Assembly (NCBI GenBank): GCA_002281855.1 | Contig: NCHQ01000007.1 | Location: 124,001 to 188,000, forward strand | Length of the DNA: 64,000 bases | Direction: 5' to 3' | DNA from: Rhodospirillales bacterium 24-66-33 | Lineage (GTDB): Bacteria > Pseudomonadota > Alphaproteobacteria > Reyranellales > Reyranellaceae | In this document: positions 8,217 through 18,420 of the stretch, one piece after another | Layout: the number at the start of each line of letters is the position of its first letter | How positions within the stretch are numbered: position 1 is the first letter of the stretch | The notes under the pieces: model-generated | The model's input: only the letters and a program-made list of their open reading frames with translations | Databases searched by the model: none | What the model was told of the DNA's origin: nothing | Position numbers and translations under genes: made by a program

Positions 8217-9583
8217 AGGACGACGCGTAGTCCCGGCTTCGCATCCTCGAGCCGGATCGTGAGCCCGTGCAGGCCGGCGATCGCCTTCACCATGGCGAGG
8301 CCGAGGCCGCTGCCCGACGTCGAGCGGCTGCGGTCGAGCCGGTAGAAGCGGTCGAAAACCTTGCCGTGCTCGGAGGCGGGGATGCCCGGGCCGTTGTCGG
8401 CCACCTCGATCTCGAACCCGTTGCCCTGGCGGTGCAGGCCGAGCCGCAACTTCGTGCCCTCGGGCGTATGACGCAGCGCGTTTTCCAGCAGGTTGGATAC
8501 GAGCTGCGCGATGAGCTGGCGGTCGCCGGTCAGCATCGCCCCGGGCTCGATCTCGACCTCGAGGGTGCGCTCGGAATCCTCGGCGACGGGCTGGTAGGTC
8601 TCGCCGAGACTCTTGAGCAGGGCCGAGACGTCGAACGGCGCGAAGGCGCTCTTCTGCGCACCAGCCTCGACCTGGGCGATGCGCAGCAGGGCCGAGAAGG
8701 TCTCCAGAAGGGCGTCGGCTTCCTCGATCGCGGCATCGGTAGCGGCGCCGTAGTCGGCGGTCGTCGTCGCGCGCTCGCGTGCGTCCTCCAGCCGCTGGCG
8801 CAGGCGGCCGAGCGGCGTGCGCAGGTCGTGGGCGATGTCGCTCGACACCTGGCGCAGCCCGTCCATGAGCTGCTGGATGCGCGCCAGCATGGCATTGAGG
8901 CTGGCCACCAGCTGGTCGATCTCGTCGTGCGTGCCGCGCACGGGGATGCGGGCGGAGAGATCGCCTTCCATGATGGCGCGGCTGGTGCGGGCGATCGTGT
9001 CGATGCGGCGCAGGAAGTTGCTGCCGAGCAGGACACCGCCGGCGATGGCCAGCAGGAGGGTGAGGCCGCCCGACCAGGCGAAGGCGCGGATGATGGCGCG
9101 CTGCATGTCGACCAGGCGGTTGGCGTCCTGGGCCACCAGCAGGAACGAGCCGTCGGGCAGGGTGAGGCCGAAGCCGGTCAGCTTGGGCCGCTCGCCAGGG
9201 CGTACGGGATCGATCTCCGGCTGGGGCTGGTCGGGCTCGAAGTCGATGGCGCCGTTGACCGGCGGCATGCCCGGCAGGTTGCCGACGACGACGCGGCGGT
9301 TGGGCGCCTGCAGCAGGTAGAAGATCGGGCCGCGGGTGCGGAAGTTGATCCGCCGCGTGATCTGTTCGGCCAGACCCGCGAGGCCGCTGCGGCGGTGAAT
9401 CTCGGCCAGCTGATAGGCCTCCGAGCGGAGGACGGCGGCCATGTCGTTCTGCATTGCCGCGGTCGCCGTCCAGTACACGCTGGCGAACAGGACGCCGGCA
9501 GAGAGGATGAACAGGACGGCGTAGATCAGCGGCAGGCGGAAGCTCGCCGAGCGCAGGATCCTAGTCAGGCGCGCGAATGACAT
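8201..9583 (-). CDS. two-component sensor histidine kinase
   Basis: The product has 460 residues. An N-terminal membrane segment (about 15-35), a periplasmic sensor region of roughly 120 residues and a second membrane span (about 165-185) lead to a HAMP domain. The DHp box IAHDLRTPLGRLR carries the phospho-accepting His at about residue 250. The ATPase domain shows NLLENALRHTPEG, DNGPGIP and SGSGLGLAMVKAIA. It phosphorylates the OmpR-type regulator whose gene lies immediately upstream and overlaps it by 23 bp. The nearby Do-type protease suggests envelope-stress sensing; this is an inference from position. Confidence 0.93.
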   Translation of the reverse strand: MSFARLTRILRSASFRLPLIYAVLFILSAGVLFASVYWTATAAMQNDMAAVLRSEAYQLAEIHRRSGLAGLAEQITRRINFRTRGPIFYLLQAPNRRVVVGNLPGMPPVNGAIDFEPDQPQPEIDPVRPGERPKLTGFGLTLPDGSFLLVAQDANRLVDMQRAIIRAFAWSGGLTLLLAIAGGVLLGSNFLRRIDTIARTSRAIMEGDLSARIPVRGTHDEIDQLVASLNAMLARIQQLMDGLRQVSSDIAHDLRTPLGRLRQRLEDARERATTTADYGAATDAAIEEADALLETFSALLRIAQVEAGAQKSAFAPFDVSALLKSLGETYQPVAEDSERTLEVEIEPGAMLTGDRQLIAQLVSNLLENALRHTPEGTKLRLGLHRQGNGFEIEVADNGPGIPASEHGKVFDRFYRLDRSRSTSGSGLGLAMVKAIAGLHGLTIRLEDAKPGLRVVLQTAR

Positions 9584-10235
9584 AGCCCGCCCCCCTGATC
9601 GTATGGAGGAGCGGCTTGTCGAATCCCTTGTCGATCTTGGAGCGCAGCCGGCTGATATGCGTTTCGACGATGTTGGTCTTGGGATCGAAATGGAAGTCCC
9701 AGACCTTCTCTAGCAGCATGGTGCGCGTCACCACCTCGCCGGCATGGCGCAGCAGGTATTCGAGGACCTTGAATTCCTGGGCGAGCAGCTCGATCCGCTT
9801 GCCGCCACGCGTGACCGTGCGCGCCAGCAGGTCCATTTCGAGATCGCCGGCGACGAGGGAGGTCGCGGCGACGATCGGCGGGCGGCGGGAGAGGGCGCCG
9901 ATACGGGCCCTGAGTTCGGCAAAGGCGAAGGGCTTGGTGAGGTAGTCGTCGCCGCCGGCTTCCAGCCCGGCGACACGGTCGTCGACGCCGCCCATGGTGG
10001 TGAGGAACAGGACCGGCGCCTTCATGCCCGAGGCGCGGGCCGCCTTGACGAGCGACAGGCCGTCCATCTGGGGCAGCATGCGGTCGACGATCAGCACGTC
10101 GTATTTCTCGCCGGTCGCGAGGTAGAGCCCGTCGCGTCCATTGTCGGCATGGTCGACCACGTGGCCGTGCTCGCGCAGGCCCTTGGCGATGTAGTCGGCG
10201 GTTTGCTTGTCGTCTTCAACGAGGAGGATTTTCAC
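9561..10235 (-). CDS. OmpR/PhoB-family response regulator
   Basis: The product has 224 residues. The receiver domain carries acidic residues E7-D8-D9, the phospho-acceptor D51 (VLIVDRMLPQMDG) and the conserved Lys in DYLTKPF. The C-terminal winged helix is typical, with FKVLEYLLRHAGEVVTR and VETHISRLRSKID. It is transcribed leftward with the partner kinase (23 bp overlap) and is divergent from the Do-type protease gene, separated by 133 bp. It may control that gene and itself, but no obvious direct-repeat operator was identified. Confidence 0.94.
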   Translation of the reverse strand: MKILLVEDDKQTADYIAKGLREHGHVVDHADNGRDGLYLATGEKYDVLIVDRMLPQMDGLSLVKAARASGMKAPVLFLTTMGGVDDRVAGLEAGGDDYLTKPFAFAELRARIGALSRRPPIVAATSLVAGDLEMDLLARTVTRGGKRIELLAQEFKVLEYLLRHAGEVVTRTMLLEKVWDFHFDPKTNIVETHISRLRSKIDKGFDKPLLHTIRGAGYVIRAPD

Positions 10236-10368
10236 GGCGCCCGTCTATCCGGCGCCGGCCCGCGGCGCAACGTTCCCCAACTATACAAACATTCAATCCT
10301 GCGGCCATCAGGGCGCTACGGGTCGTCCTCCATATTCCGCTCACCCCCCAAGGAGGAGGCTGTAGATC

Positions 10369-11855
<1,487 letters not shown>

Positions 11856-11880
<25 letters not shown>

Positions 11881-11998
11881 CAAACCTCTCGATCGGTCGG
11901 AGCCTTCGGGCTCCGACCGAAGCCTCTTCCAGACATTCGGTTCAGTCTTCGAGGTTGAAGCGAAGCCGCTATCTCTCCCCGGGCGGTTAGCAAGACCT
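11856..11998 (+). repeat. imperfect direct repeat duplicating the degP 3' end
   Basis: A 20-bp identical stretch occurs at 11856-11875 and 11967-11986. The similarity continues into TAGCAA...ACCTC with small differences, to about 11887 and 11998. The first copy covers the last codons (AISPRA) and stop of the protease gene; the second is intergenic. The wider gap 11881-12192 (312 bp) holds two terminator hairpins and a REP-like palindrome, and no credible gene. Confidence 0.7.
11893..11920 (+). terminator. UUCG-loop hairpin terminator after degP
   Basis: A perfect 12-bp stem (TCGGTCGGAGCC / GGCTCCGACCGA) is closed by a TTCG tetraloop, 12 bp after the stop codon. It is exceptionally stable. 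No T-run follows, so termination may rely on the hairpin plus the second one at 12008. Confidence 0.7.
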
Positions 11999-12007
11999 CA
12001 GTAAGGA

Positions 12008-12037
12008 GCCGGCGGTGGCCCCACCATCGCCGGCTTT
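12008..12037 (+). terminator. second hairpin terminator downstream of degP
   Basis: GCCGGCGGTGG (12008-12018) pairs with CCATCGCCGGC (12024-12034), an 11-bp stem with one G-T pair and a 5-nt loop, followed by TTTCCT. This fits a rho-independent terminator for rightward transcription. Confidence 0.6.
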
Positions 12038-12070
12038 CCTACACCCGATAGCATCTCTCAGGGGGGCCGT

Positions 12071-12094
12071 GTCATTCCCGGCGAAGACCGGGAA
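12071..12094. repeat. REP-like palindromic element
   Basis: GTCATTCCCGG, the spacer CGAAGA and CCGGGAA form a short palindrome resembling dispersed intergenic palindromes seen in alphaproteobacteria (GTCATTCCCGGCGAA type). I found no second clear copy in this window. Confidence 0.4.
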
Positions 12095-12192
12095 GGCGCG
12101 ATCATGAGGGGGAGCGGAGGTCTGCAGCCTGGTGTGGGTACTGCGGACCTCCCAACCCTCTGACACCCACCGGCCCTCGGGCCAGTGTAGCC

Positions 12193-12681
12193 TCAGAGCG
12201 CGCGCTTCTTCGACGAAATGACGCCGCTGGCGATGCCGTGCCACTCGATCGTGCCGGCAAGGCGGGAATGCTCGATCTTCGGGCAGCGGTTCATCACCAC
12301 CTTGAGGCCGGCCTTCTCGGCACGCTCTGCCGCCTCCATGTTCACCACGCCGAGCTGCATCCAGACAACCTTGGCGCCGTGATCGATCGCCTGGTCGGTG
12401 ATCGGCCCGGCGGCCTCGGAATTGCGGAAGATGTCGACCATGTCGACCTTGACCGGCAGCTCGTCGAGCGAGGCATAGACCTTCTGGCCCAGGATTTCCT
12501 GGCCCGCAGCCGCCGGATTGACCGGAATGACCTTGTAGCCGCGGTCCAGCAGATACTTCATGGCGAAATAGCTGGGACGATTCCAGTTGGCCGAGGCGCC
12601 GACCATGGCGATGGTCCGGGTGTCGCGCAGGATCTTGCGCAGATAGAGATCGTCGTAACGGTCGCTGAAGGCGGCTTTCAT
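12193..12681 (-). CDS. CoA-binding (YccU-type) protein
   Basis: The product has 162 residues in a Rossmann-like fold of the CoA_binding_2 family. TIAMVGASANWNRPSYFAMKYL near the N-terminus is the nucleotide-binding loop, VIPVNPAAAGQEILGQKVYASL follows, and VVWMQLGVVN is the typical second half. The family binds CoA in vitro, and its physiological role is poorly known. I chose ATG 12681 because the protein then begins like its relatives (MKAAFSDRYDDLYLRKIL). An alternative ATG at 12696 would overlap the divergent gene. The two genes start only 13 bp apart. Confidence 0.83.
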   Translation of the reverse strand: MKAAFSDRYDDLYLRKILRDTRTIAMVGASANWNRPSYFAMKYLLDRGYKVIPVNPAAAGQEILGQKVYASLDELPVKVDMVDIFRNSEAAGPITDQAIDHGAKVVWMQLGVVNMEAAERAEKAGLKVVMNRCPKIEHSRLAGTIEWHGIASGVISSKKRAL

Positions 12682-12694
12682 GGGGGGACTATAC

Positions 12695-13855
12695 ATGGCC
12701 GGTCCGATGCTGTTCGAGCCGATTTCCATCCGCGACGTCACCCTGAAGAACCGGGTGGTCGTGGCGCCGATGCATCAATATGCGGCGGAGAAGGGCTTTG
12801 CGACCGACTGGCACCTGGTGAATGCCGGTCGTTATGCCGCCGGCGGCGCCGGGCTGGTGATCATGGAATCCACGAAGGTCGAGCGGCGCGGCTGCGGCAC
12901 AGTCGGCGACCTCGGCCTGTGGGACGACGCGTTCATTCCCGGCCTGAAGCGCTGCGTCGACTTCATCCGGCTGCACAATTCCGTGCCGGGCATCCAGCTC
13001 GGCCATTCCGGGCGCAAGGCGCGGCGTTCCCGGCCATGGGAAGGCGGCGGGCCGCTGAAGCCGTCCCCCGAAATCGACGACTGGGATCAGTGGGAGCTCG
13101 TCTCCTCGAGCGGCATCAACTCGCCCGACAGCGATCCCACGCCGCGCGCGCTGACCTTGGCGGAAATCCCGGAAGCGGTCGAGCGCTGGGGGCAGGCGGC
13201 GCGGCGAGCGCACGAGGCCGGGTTCGACGTGCTCGACATCCACATGGCGCATGGCTACCTGATCCATCAGTTCCTTTCGCCGTTCTCCAATGTGCGCAAC
13301 GACCAGTATGGCGGCAGCGAGCTCAATCGCATGCGCTTCGCCATCGAGGTGGTGGAGAGCGTACGGGCGCACTGGCCGGCGTCGAAGCCGCTTTTCGTGC
13401 GCTTCTCGGTCGAGGACGATGCCGGCTGGGGCCCGGACCAGAGCGTGGCGCTGGCGAAGATCCTGAAGCCGAAAGGCGTCGACGTGATCGACTGCAGTTC
13501 GGGCGGCATGCGCGGTGCGCCGGTGGTGGGCACCGGTCCCGTGACCTACGGCTACCAGGTGCCCTATGCAGACCGGCTGAAGAACGACGCCGACATATTG
13601 AGCATGGCCGTCGGCCTGATCGTGCATGCCGACCAGGCGGAGAAGATCCTGCAGGAGGGCCGCGCCGACCTGATCGCCCTGGCGCGTGAGCTTCTCTACA
13701 ATCCGAACTGGCCGATGGACGCGGCGCAGAAGCTGGGCGTCGACCCGAAATTCGCTTCGGTGCCGCCGGCGCAGGCCTATTGGCTGGCCAAGCGTGCGCA
13801 GTCGGTGAAGTCGGTCGTGCCCTCGACCTACATGAAGGGCCTCAACGTCGAGTGA
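12695..13855 (+). CDS. NADH:flavin oxidoreductase, old yellow enzyme family
   Basis: The product has 386 residues and a TIM-barrel FMN enzyme pattern. LFEPISIRDVTLKNRVVVAP is at the N-terminus, HMAHGYLIHQFLSPFSN carries the substrate-binding histidine region, and YGGSELNRMRF is the family signature. The size and these motifs match the YqjM/XenA class, which reduces alkenes activated by carbonyl or nitro groups with NAD(P)H. I chose ATG 12695, preceded by GGGGGG, over the in-frame ATG at 12680, whose extra residues look unrelated. The physiological substrate is unknown. Confidence 0.88.
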   Translation: MAGPMLFEPISIRDVTLKNRVVVAPMHQYAAEKGFATDWHLVNAGRYAAGGAGLVIMESTKVERRGCGTVGDLGLWDDAFIPGLKRCVDFIRLHNSVPGIQLGHSGRKARRSRPWEGGGPLKPSPEIDDWDQWELVSSSGINSPDSDPTPRALTLAEIPEAVERWGQAARRAHEAGFDVLDIHMAHGYLIHQFLSPFSNVRNDQYGGSELNRMRFAIEVVESVRAHWPASKPLFVRFSVEDDAGWGPDQSVALAKILKPKGVDVIDCSSGGMRGAPVVGTGPVTYGYQVPYADRLKNDADILSMAVGLIVHADQAEKILQEGRADLIALARELLYNPNWPMDAAQKLGVDPKFASVPPAQAYWLAKRAQSVKSVVPSTYMKGLNVE

Positions 13856-13930
13856 TACGGAGTCTCACTCGGACGTGACACCGGCGAGTGCCAGCGAGCG
13901 TTATGGTCCTCACACCTGAAGGAGAAGATC

Positions 13931-14470
13931 ATGAAGCGGATCGCAGCAGCGGCTCTCGCACTCGCCTGTATCGCGGCGACCCCGGTCTGGGCCGCCCTGA
14001 AGCCCGGCGACACCGCGCCTGTCTTCACGGCGCAGGCCGCGCTCGACGGCAAGGACTATACGTTCTCGCTGGCCGAGGCCCTCAAGAAGGGGCCTGTGGT
14101 GCTGTACTTCTTCCCCAAGGCCTTCACGACCGGTTGCACGGCGGAAGCGCACGAGTTCGCCGAGGCGGCAGCGCAGTTCAACGCGATGGGCGCGACGCTG
14201 ATCGGCATGTCGGCCGACGATATCGGCACCTTGCACAGGTTTTCGACGCAGGCCTGCTCGGGCAAGCTCCCGGTCGCCGCCGATCCCGATCTGAAGGTCA
14301 TCAAGGCCTATGACTCCGCGCTGATCCGGGTCGGCAGCGTCGGCATCGCCGATCGCATTTCCTACGTGATCGCGCCGGATGGAAAGATCGTCTACGCCTT
14401 CTCCGATCGCAATCCCGACAAGCATGTCGAGAACACGTTGGCGGCGGTCAAGGCGCTGCAGAAGAAGTAG
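13931..14470 (+). CDS. exported Bcp-type peroxiredoxin
   Basis: The product has 179 residues. An N-terminal signal peptide (cleavage after about residue 21, PVWA) is followed by an AhpC/TSA thioredoxin fold. The peroxidatic Cys69 lies in VLYFFPKAFTTGCTAEA, with PxxxTxxC preserved, and a second cysteine in TQACSG may resolve the sulfenate. It should reduce peroxides in the periplasm with an unidentified thiol donor. AAGGAG lies 7 nt before the ATG. It stands alone, and its 3' end overlaps the convergent permease gene by 23 bp. Confidence 0.88.
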   Translation: MKRIAAAALALACIAATPVWAALKPGDTAPVFTAQAALDGKDYTFSLAEALKKGPVVLYFFPKAFTTGCTAEAHEFAEAAAQFNAMGATLIGMSADDIGTLHRFSTQACSGKLPVAADPDLKVIKAYDSALIRVGSVGIADRISYVIAPDGKIVYAFSDRNPDKHVENTLAAVKALQKK

Positions 14471-15257
14471 CCATCCGGTTCTGCTCGGCGCGCTTGCGCA
14501 GGAGATGCGCGGCGCCCATCAGCGCGGCCGTCAGCACGATCGTGAGGGTGGAGACGGCGGCGATGGTCGGATCGATCTGGAATCGCAGATCGTCCCACAT
14601 GCGGCGCGGCAGGGTGACCGCGCCGGTGCCGGAGATGAACAGCGCCACGATCAGCTCGTCGAACGAGGTGATGAAGGCGAACAGGGCGCCGACGAGCACA
14701 CCGGGCTGGATCAGGGGCAAGGTCACCTGGAAGAAAGTGGCGCCCGGCGTCGCGCCGAGGCTGAGCGCGGCCTGTTCCAGCCGCGGGTCGATGCCGGAGA
14801 GGCTCGCGGTCACGCTGGTGACGACGAAGGGAACGGCGAGACAGGTGTGCGCCAGCACCATCGCGATGGGCGTGCCGACCAGCCCGTAGCGTGAATAGGC
14901 ATAGTAGATTCCGATCGCCACGACGATGCCCGGCACGATCAACGGCGACAGGATGAGGCCGGCCGCAAAAATGCGCAGTCCTCTGGGCAGGCGCGCGATG
15001 CCGAGCGCGGCCAGGGTGCCGAGGAATGTCGCCAGCACGACGACGGCGCTGGCCACCCAGATGCTGACCCAGGTCGGCTTCAGCCAGTCGGGATTGCTGA
15101 AGTAGGCCTCGTACCAGCGCAAGCCGAAAGCCGGCGGCGGGAAGGTGAGATAGGTCGCCGAAGAAAAGGACGCGATGGCCACCACGACGATGGGGAAGGC
15201 CAGGAAGAACAGGATCAGGCCGACCACGGTGCCAGGGAGGATCTGCGCCAGCCTCAT
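14448..15257 (-). CDS. ABC transporter permease, PotC-like
   Basis: The 269-residue inner-membrane subunit has six predicted spans. The coupling motif lies around QAALSLGATPGATFFQVTLPLI (EAA loop), preceded by VVTSVTASLSGIDPRL. The family (spermidine/putrescine and Fe3+ importers) uses two such permeases. The start overlaps the stop of the PotB-like gene by 4 bp (ATGA), so translation is coupled. It is the last gene of a leftward five-gene operon. Confidence 0.9.
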   Translation of the reverse strand: MRLAQILPGTVVGLILFFLAFPIVVVAIASFSSATYLTFPPPAFGLRWYEAYFSNPDWLKPTWVSIWVASAVVVLATFLGTLAALGIARLPRGLRIFAAGLILSPLIVPGIVVAIGIYYAYSRYGLVGTPIAMVLAHTCLAVPFVVTSVTASLSGIDPRLEQAALSLGATPGATFFQVTLPLIQPGVLVGALFAFITSFDELIVALFISGTGAVTLPRRMWDDLRFQIDPTIAAVSTLTIVLTAALMGAAHLLRKRAEQNRMATSSAAP

Positions 15258-16150
15258 CGCATGCTCGTTCTGAAGGCATTGCCGACGCCGGGCAGCTTTC
15301 GGGCGACCGCCAGAATGGCCAGCGCCGTCGCCAGCAGGATCGCGGAGAGGGTCGCGGCGTAGGCCCAGTTGAGCTGGTCGACCTGCTGGGCGATCAGCAT
15401 CGAGAGCGTGATGTCGCGCGGCCCGCCGACCATGGCGGGCGTGATGTAGAAACCCAGCGCCAGCACGAAGGTGAGGAGGGTGCCTGCCGCGACGCCGGAC
15501 ATGGACAGCGGCAGGATTACCTGCCGGAACGTCATGAACGGCGTCGAGCCGAGCCCGGAAGCCGCCCGGATGAGGGAAGGATCGATCTGCCGCAGCGCGT
15601 TGGCGATCGGCAGGATCATGTAGGGCAGGAGGATGTGGATCATCGCGATCTGTGTCGCGAGCGTCGTGTTGAGGATGCGGATCGGACGGTCGATCATGCC
15701 GAGCGCCATCAGCGCTTCGTTGACCAGGCCGTGACGGCCGAGCAGCACCATCCAGGCGTAGCTGCGCACCAGGACGCTGGTCCAGAAGGGCAGCAGGATG
15801 ATCACCAGGATGAAGGGCGCCATCGTCTTCGAGCGCACGAGACCCATGGCGACCGGATAGCCTAGGATCAGGCAGCCCAGCGTGACGATGACCGACGTAT
15901 TGAGCGTGATCCAGAAGGTCTTCTGGAACACCACGTCATCGAACAGGGTTGCGTAGTTGGCGAGCGTCCAGGTCGGATCGTTCACGCTGCGCAACAGCAT
16001 CGCCACCACCGGCAGCGCGTAGAAGACAAGCATGTAGATCAGCAGCGGCGCCGCCAGCAGCAAAGGCACCGCGCGGCGCCAGTCGAACGGCGCCGTCTTC
16101 GGCCGGCTGACCGCGAGGGCAAGGGAAGCGGGCTGCACGACCTCAGACAA
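15254..16150 (-). CDS. ABC transporter permease, PotB-like
   Basis: The product has 298 residues. A cytoplasmic N-terminus of about 30 residues precedes six membrane spans, and the EAA loop is at IRAASGLGSTPFMTFRQVILPL. VNDPTWTLANYATLFDD before the second span is characteristic of PotB-like subunits. It partners with the PotC-like protein encoded next. The gap to the ATPase gene is 8 bp. Confidence 0.9.
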   Translation of the reverse strand: MSEVVQPASLALAVSRPKTAPFDWRRAVPLLLAAPLLIYMLVFYALPVVAMLLRSVNDPTWTLANYATLFDDVVFQKTFWITLNTSVIVTLGCLILGYPVAMGLVRSKTMAPFILVIILLPFWTSVLVRSYAWMVLLGRHGLVNEALMALGMIDRPIRILNTTLATQIAMIHILLPYMILPIANALRQIDPSLIRAASGLGSTPFMTFRQVILPLSMSGVAAGTLLTFVLALGFYITPAMVGGPRDITLSMLIAQQVDQLNWAYAATLSAILLATALAILAVARKLPGVGNAFRTSMR

Positions 16151-16158
16151 GGCGCACC

Positions 16159-17286
16159 TCAGACAAGAATCGTGTCCGCGACGGACCAGGCAATCTCCGC
16201 GCGCTCGCCAACGGCGCGGCGACGGATGGCGGTGCTGGACGGTTCCTTGAGCACGATCGACGTGCCGTCGCCCGCCTGGAGCATGTAGCGGCAGCGTTCG
16301 CCGGCGAAGACGGCTTCGGTGACGGTGACGCTGAGGCGATTCTGAGGTGTCGTGCCGCTCCAGGCGCCGTCGGTGAATCGCAGCCGTTCGGGCCGTGTCG
16401 TCAGCGTGACCTTCTCGCCGCTCGTCGGCCGGCCGGGGCAGAGTGCGCGGATGAGGGTGCCTTCACATTCCGCGATGACCACGTCGTCCTCCAGGCCGCG
16501 CACGATCGCCGGCAGGAAGTTCGATTCGCCGATGAAACCCGCGACGAAGCGGTTGTCGGGACGGTCGTAGAGATCCTCGGGGCTTCCGACCTGCGCCACC
16601 TTGCCGTCGTTCATGACGGCGATGCGGTCGGACATTGTGAGCGCCTCTTCCTGGTCGTGCGTCACGTAGATGAAGGTGATGCCGAGGTCGGCATGGAGGC
16701 GCCGCATCTCGAGCTGCAGGTTCTCGCGCAGCTGCTTGTCGAGTGCGCCCAGCGGCTCGTCCATCAGCAGAAGACGAGGTTTGAAGACGACGGCCCGTGC
16801 GACGGCGACGCGCTGCTGCTGGCCGCCCGAAAGCTGGCGCGGATAGCGCGCGCCGTAGCCCGGCAAGTGCACCAGCTCAAGCGCCTCGGCGACCAGCTTG
16901 GCGCGCTCTGCCTTCGGCACCCCGCGCTGCTTCAGCGGAAAGCCGACATTTTCCTCGACGGTGAGGTGAGGGAACAGGGCGTAGTTCTGGAACACCATGC
17001 CGATGTTGCGCCGGTAGGGCGGCATGGCGACGACCGACTTGCCGTCGATCGCGATATCGCCGGCGGTGGGCGTCTCGAAACCGGCGATCATCATCAGCGT
17101 CGTGGTCTTGCCCGAGCCGCTGGGCCCCAGCATCGTCAGGAATTCGCCGGAGCGGATGTCGAGCGAGACGCCGTCCACGGCTTTGGCGGCGTTGGCACGA
17201 TCGTAGGTCTTCTCCAGGTTGGAGAGCGTCACCGACGCGCCGCTGCCCGAGGCGGAGCCGGCTCCGTTCATGCCAGCGCCGGTCAT
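16159..17286 (-). CDS. ABC transporter ATP-binding protein, PotA-like
   Basis: The product has 375 residues. The nucleotide-binding domain (about 20-255) shows Walker [16 protein letters not shown]-loop [13 protein letters not shown], signature [16 protein letters not shown], Walker [13 protein letters not shown] and the switch His in [13 protein letters not shown]-terminal TOBE-type regulatory domain (about 290-370) is typical of the polyamine and Fe3+ CUT1-like group. An in-frame ATG at 17271 is an alternative start. It lies 4 bp after the receptor gene. Confidence 0.9.
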   Translation of the reverse strand: MTGAGMNGAGSASGSGASVTLSNLEKTYDRANAAKAVDGVSLDIRSGEFLTMLGPSGSGKTTTLMMIAGFETPTAGDIAIDGKSVVAMPPYRRNIGMVFQNYALFPHLTVEENVGFPLKQRGVPKAERAKLVAEALELVHLPGYGARYPRQLSGGQQQRVAVARAVVFKPRLLLMDEPLGALDKQLRENLQLEMRRLHADLGITFIYVTHDQEEALTMSDRIAVMNDGKVAQVGSPEDLYDRPDNRFVAGFIGESNFLPAIVRGLEDDVVIAECEGTLIRALCPGRPTSGEKVTLTTRPERLRFTDGAWSGTTPQNRLSVTVTEAVFAGERCRYMLQAGDGTSIVLKEPSSTAIRRRAVGERAEIAWSVADTILV

Positions 17287-17290
17287 GGCG

Positions 17291-18394
17291 TCAGCTCAAC
17301 AGCCACTTGTTGAACTTGGGAATCGCCGCCTCGCGATTCTCGATCCACCAATCGTAGTTGTAATTCACCAGCTGCTTCTTGATGTCCGGCGCGCTCGGCA
17401 GGACGGCCAGACGTTCTGCCGGAATGTACTCGTTCGACTTGGCGTTCACCGAGCCGTAGGGAATGCCGAGGCACACCCGGGCCTGCGGAATTGCCATGGT
17501 CGAATAGGCCGCGAACTTCATCGCATTGATCTTGTTCTTGGCGCCTTTGGGAATGCCCCAGGCGTCGCGCTTCAGCAGGCCCTGGTTCCAGCTGACCGCC
17601 GCGGGCACGCCGGCGGCTTGCAGCGCGGCCATGCGGCCGTTCCACACCGTGGTCATCGTGACTTCACGGTCGGTCAGGAGCTGGATGGGCACCGCGCCAG
17701 TGTCCCACCACTTGAAGACATCCGTCTTGATCTTGCTGTAGCTGGCGAGCGCCTTGTCGATGTCGATCGGGTAGAGCTTGTCGGCCGGCACGCCCGCGGC
17801 CATCAGCGCGAATTCCATCTCGGGCCAGCCGCCGCTGTTGGTGCCGAACATGGCCCGGTCGCCGGGAAACTTCTTGGTGTCCCAGAAGTCGGCCCAGCCC
17901 GACGGGACGGCGCCCTTGAAGGCATCGGTGCGGTAGGCGAGGACCTGCGCCCAGACCAGCATTTCGAGGCCGTACTCGAACCGATACTGTTTCTCGACGC
18001 CAGCGTCGACGAGGTCGTAGTCGATCTTCTCGAAGTAATCGCCGCGCTTCTGGAGGTTCATGATCGAGCCGCGGCTGAGCTGAGCCATGTCCCATTCGAC
18101 GTTGCCGGTATCGACCATGGCCTTGATCTTGGTCGCGTCGGAGCCCGGGAAGGCGCGCACCTTGATGCCGGTGATCTTCTCGAACGGCTCGAAATAGGCC
18201 TTCTGCTGAACCTCCTGCATCAAGCCGCCGAAGGTGGCGATGCGGACTTCGCCGCTACCCTTCAGCGCATCGGGCACAGTGGTCTGCTCGGGCCAGGCGG
18301 CCTGGCCGAAGCTCGGCCGGATGAAGGGGGCTGCCACGAGGCCTGCGCCGATGAGGCCCAGAGTCGTGCGCCTGTCGATTGTCTTCTTGCTCAT
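17291..18394 (-). CDS. PotD-like ABC transporter substrate-binding protein with Tat-like signal
   Basis: The product has 367 residues. The leader DRRTTLGLIGAGLVAAPF followed by FGQAAW suggests Tat export. The mature part is a spermidine/putrescine-type (SBP_bac_8) receptor, with SGEVRIATFGGLMQEVQQKAYF at its start and a hinge region around GVKAFPGSD-like sequence (KVRAFPGSDATKIKAM). It works with the PotA/B/C-like subunits downstream. The gene upstream (26 bp away) encodes an LLM monooxygenase, so the ligand may be an amine or aminopolycarboxylate rather than a polyamine; this is inference from neighbourhood. Confidence 0.87.
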   Translation of the reverse strand: MSKKTIDRRTTLGLIGAGLVAAPFIRPSFGQAAWPEQTTVPDALKGSGEVRIATFGGLMQEVQQKAYFEPFEKITGIKVRAFPGSDATKIKAMVDTGNVEWDMAQLSRGSIMNLQKRGDYFEKIDYDLVDAGVEKQYRFEYGLEMLVWAQVLAYRTDAFKGAVPSGWADFWDTKKFPGDRAMFGTNSGGWPEMEFALMAAGVPADKLYPIDIDKALASYSKIKTDVFKWWDTGAVPIQLLTDREVTMTTVWNGRMAALQAAGVPAAVSWNQGLLKRDAWGIPKGAKNKINAMKFAAYSTMAIPQARVCLGIPYGSVNAKSNEYIPAERLAVLPSAPDIKKQLVNYNYDWWIENREAAIPKFNKWLLS

Positions 18395-18420
18395 GGTGTC
18401 GTCCTTCCCGTTCGGCTGGA

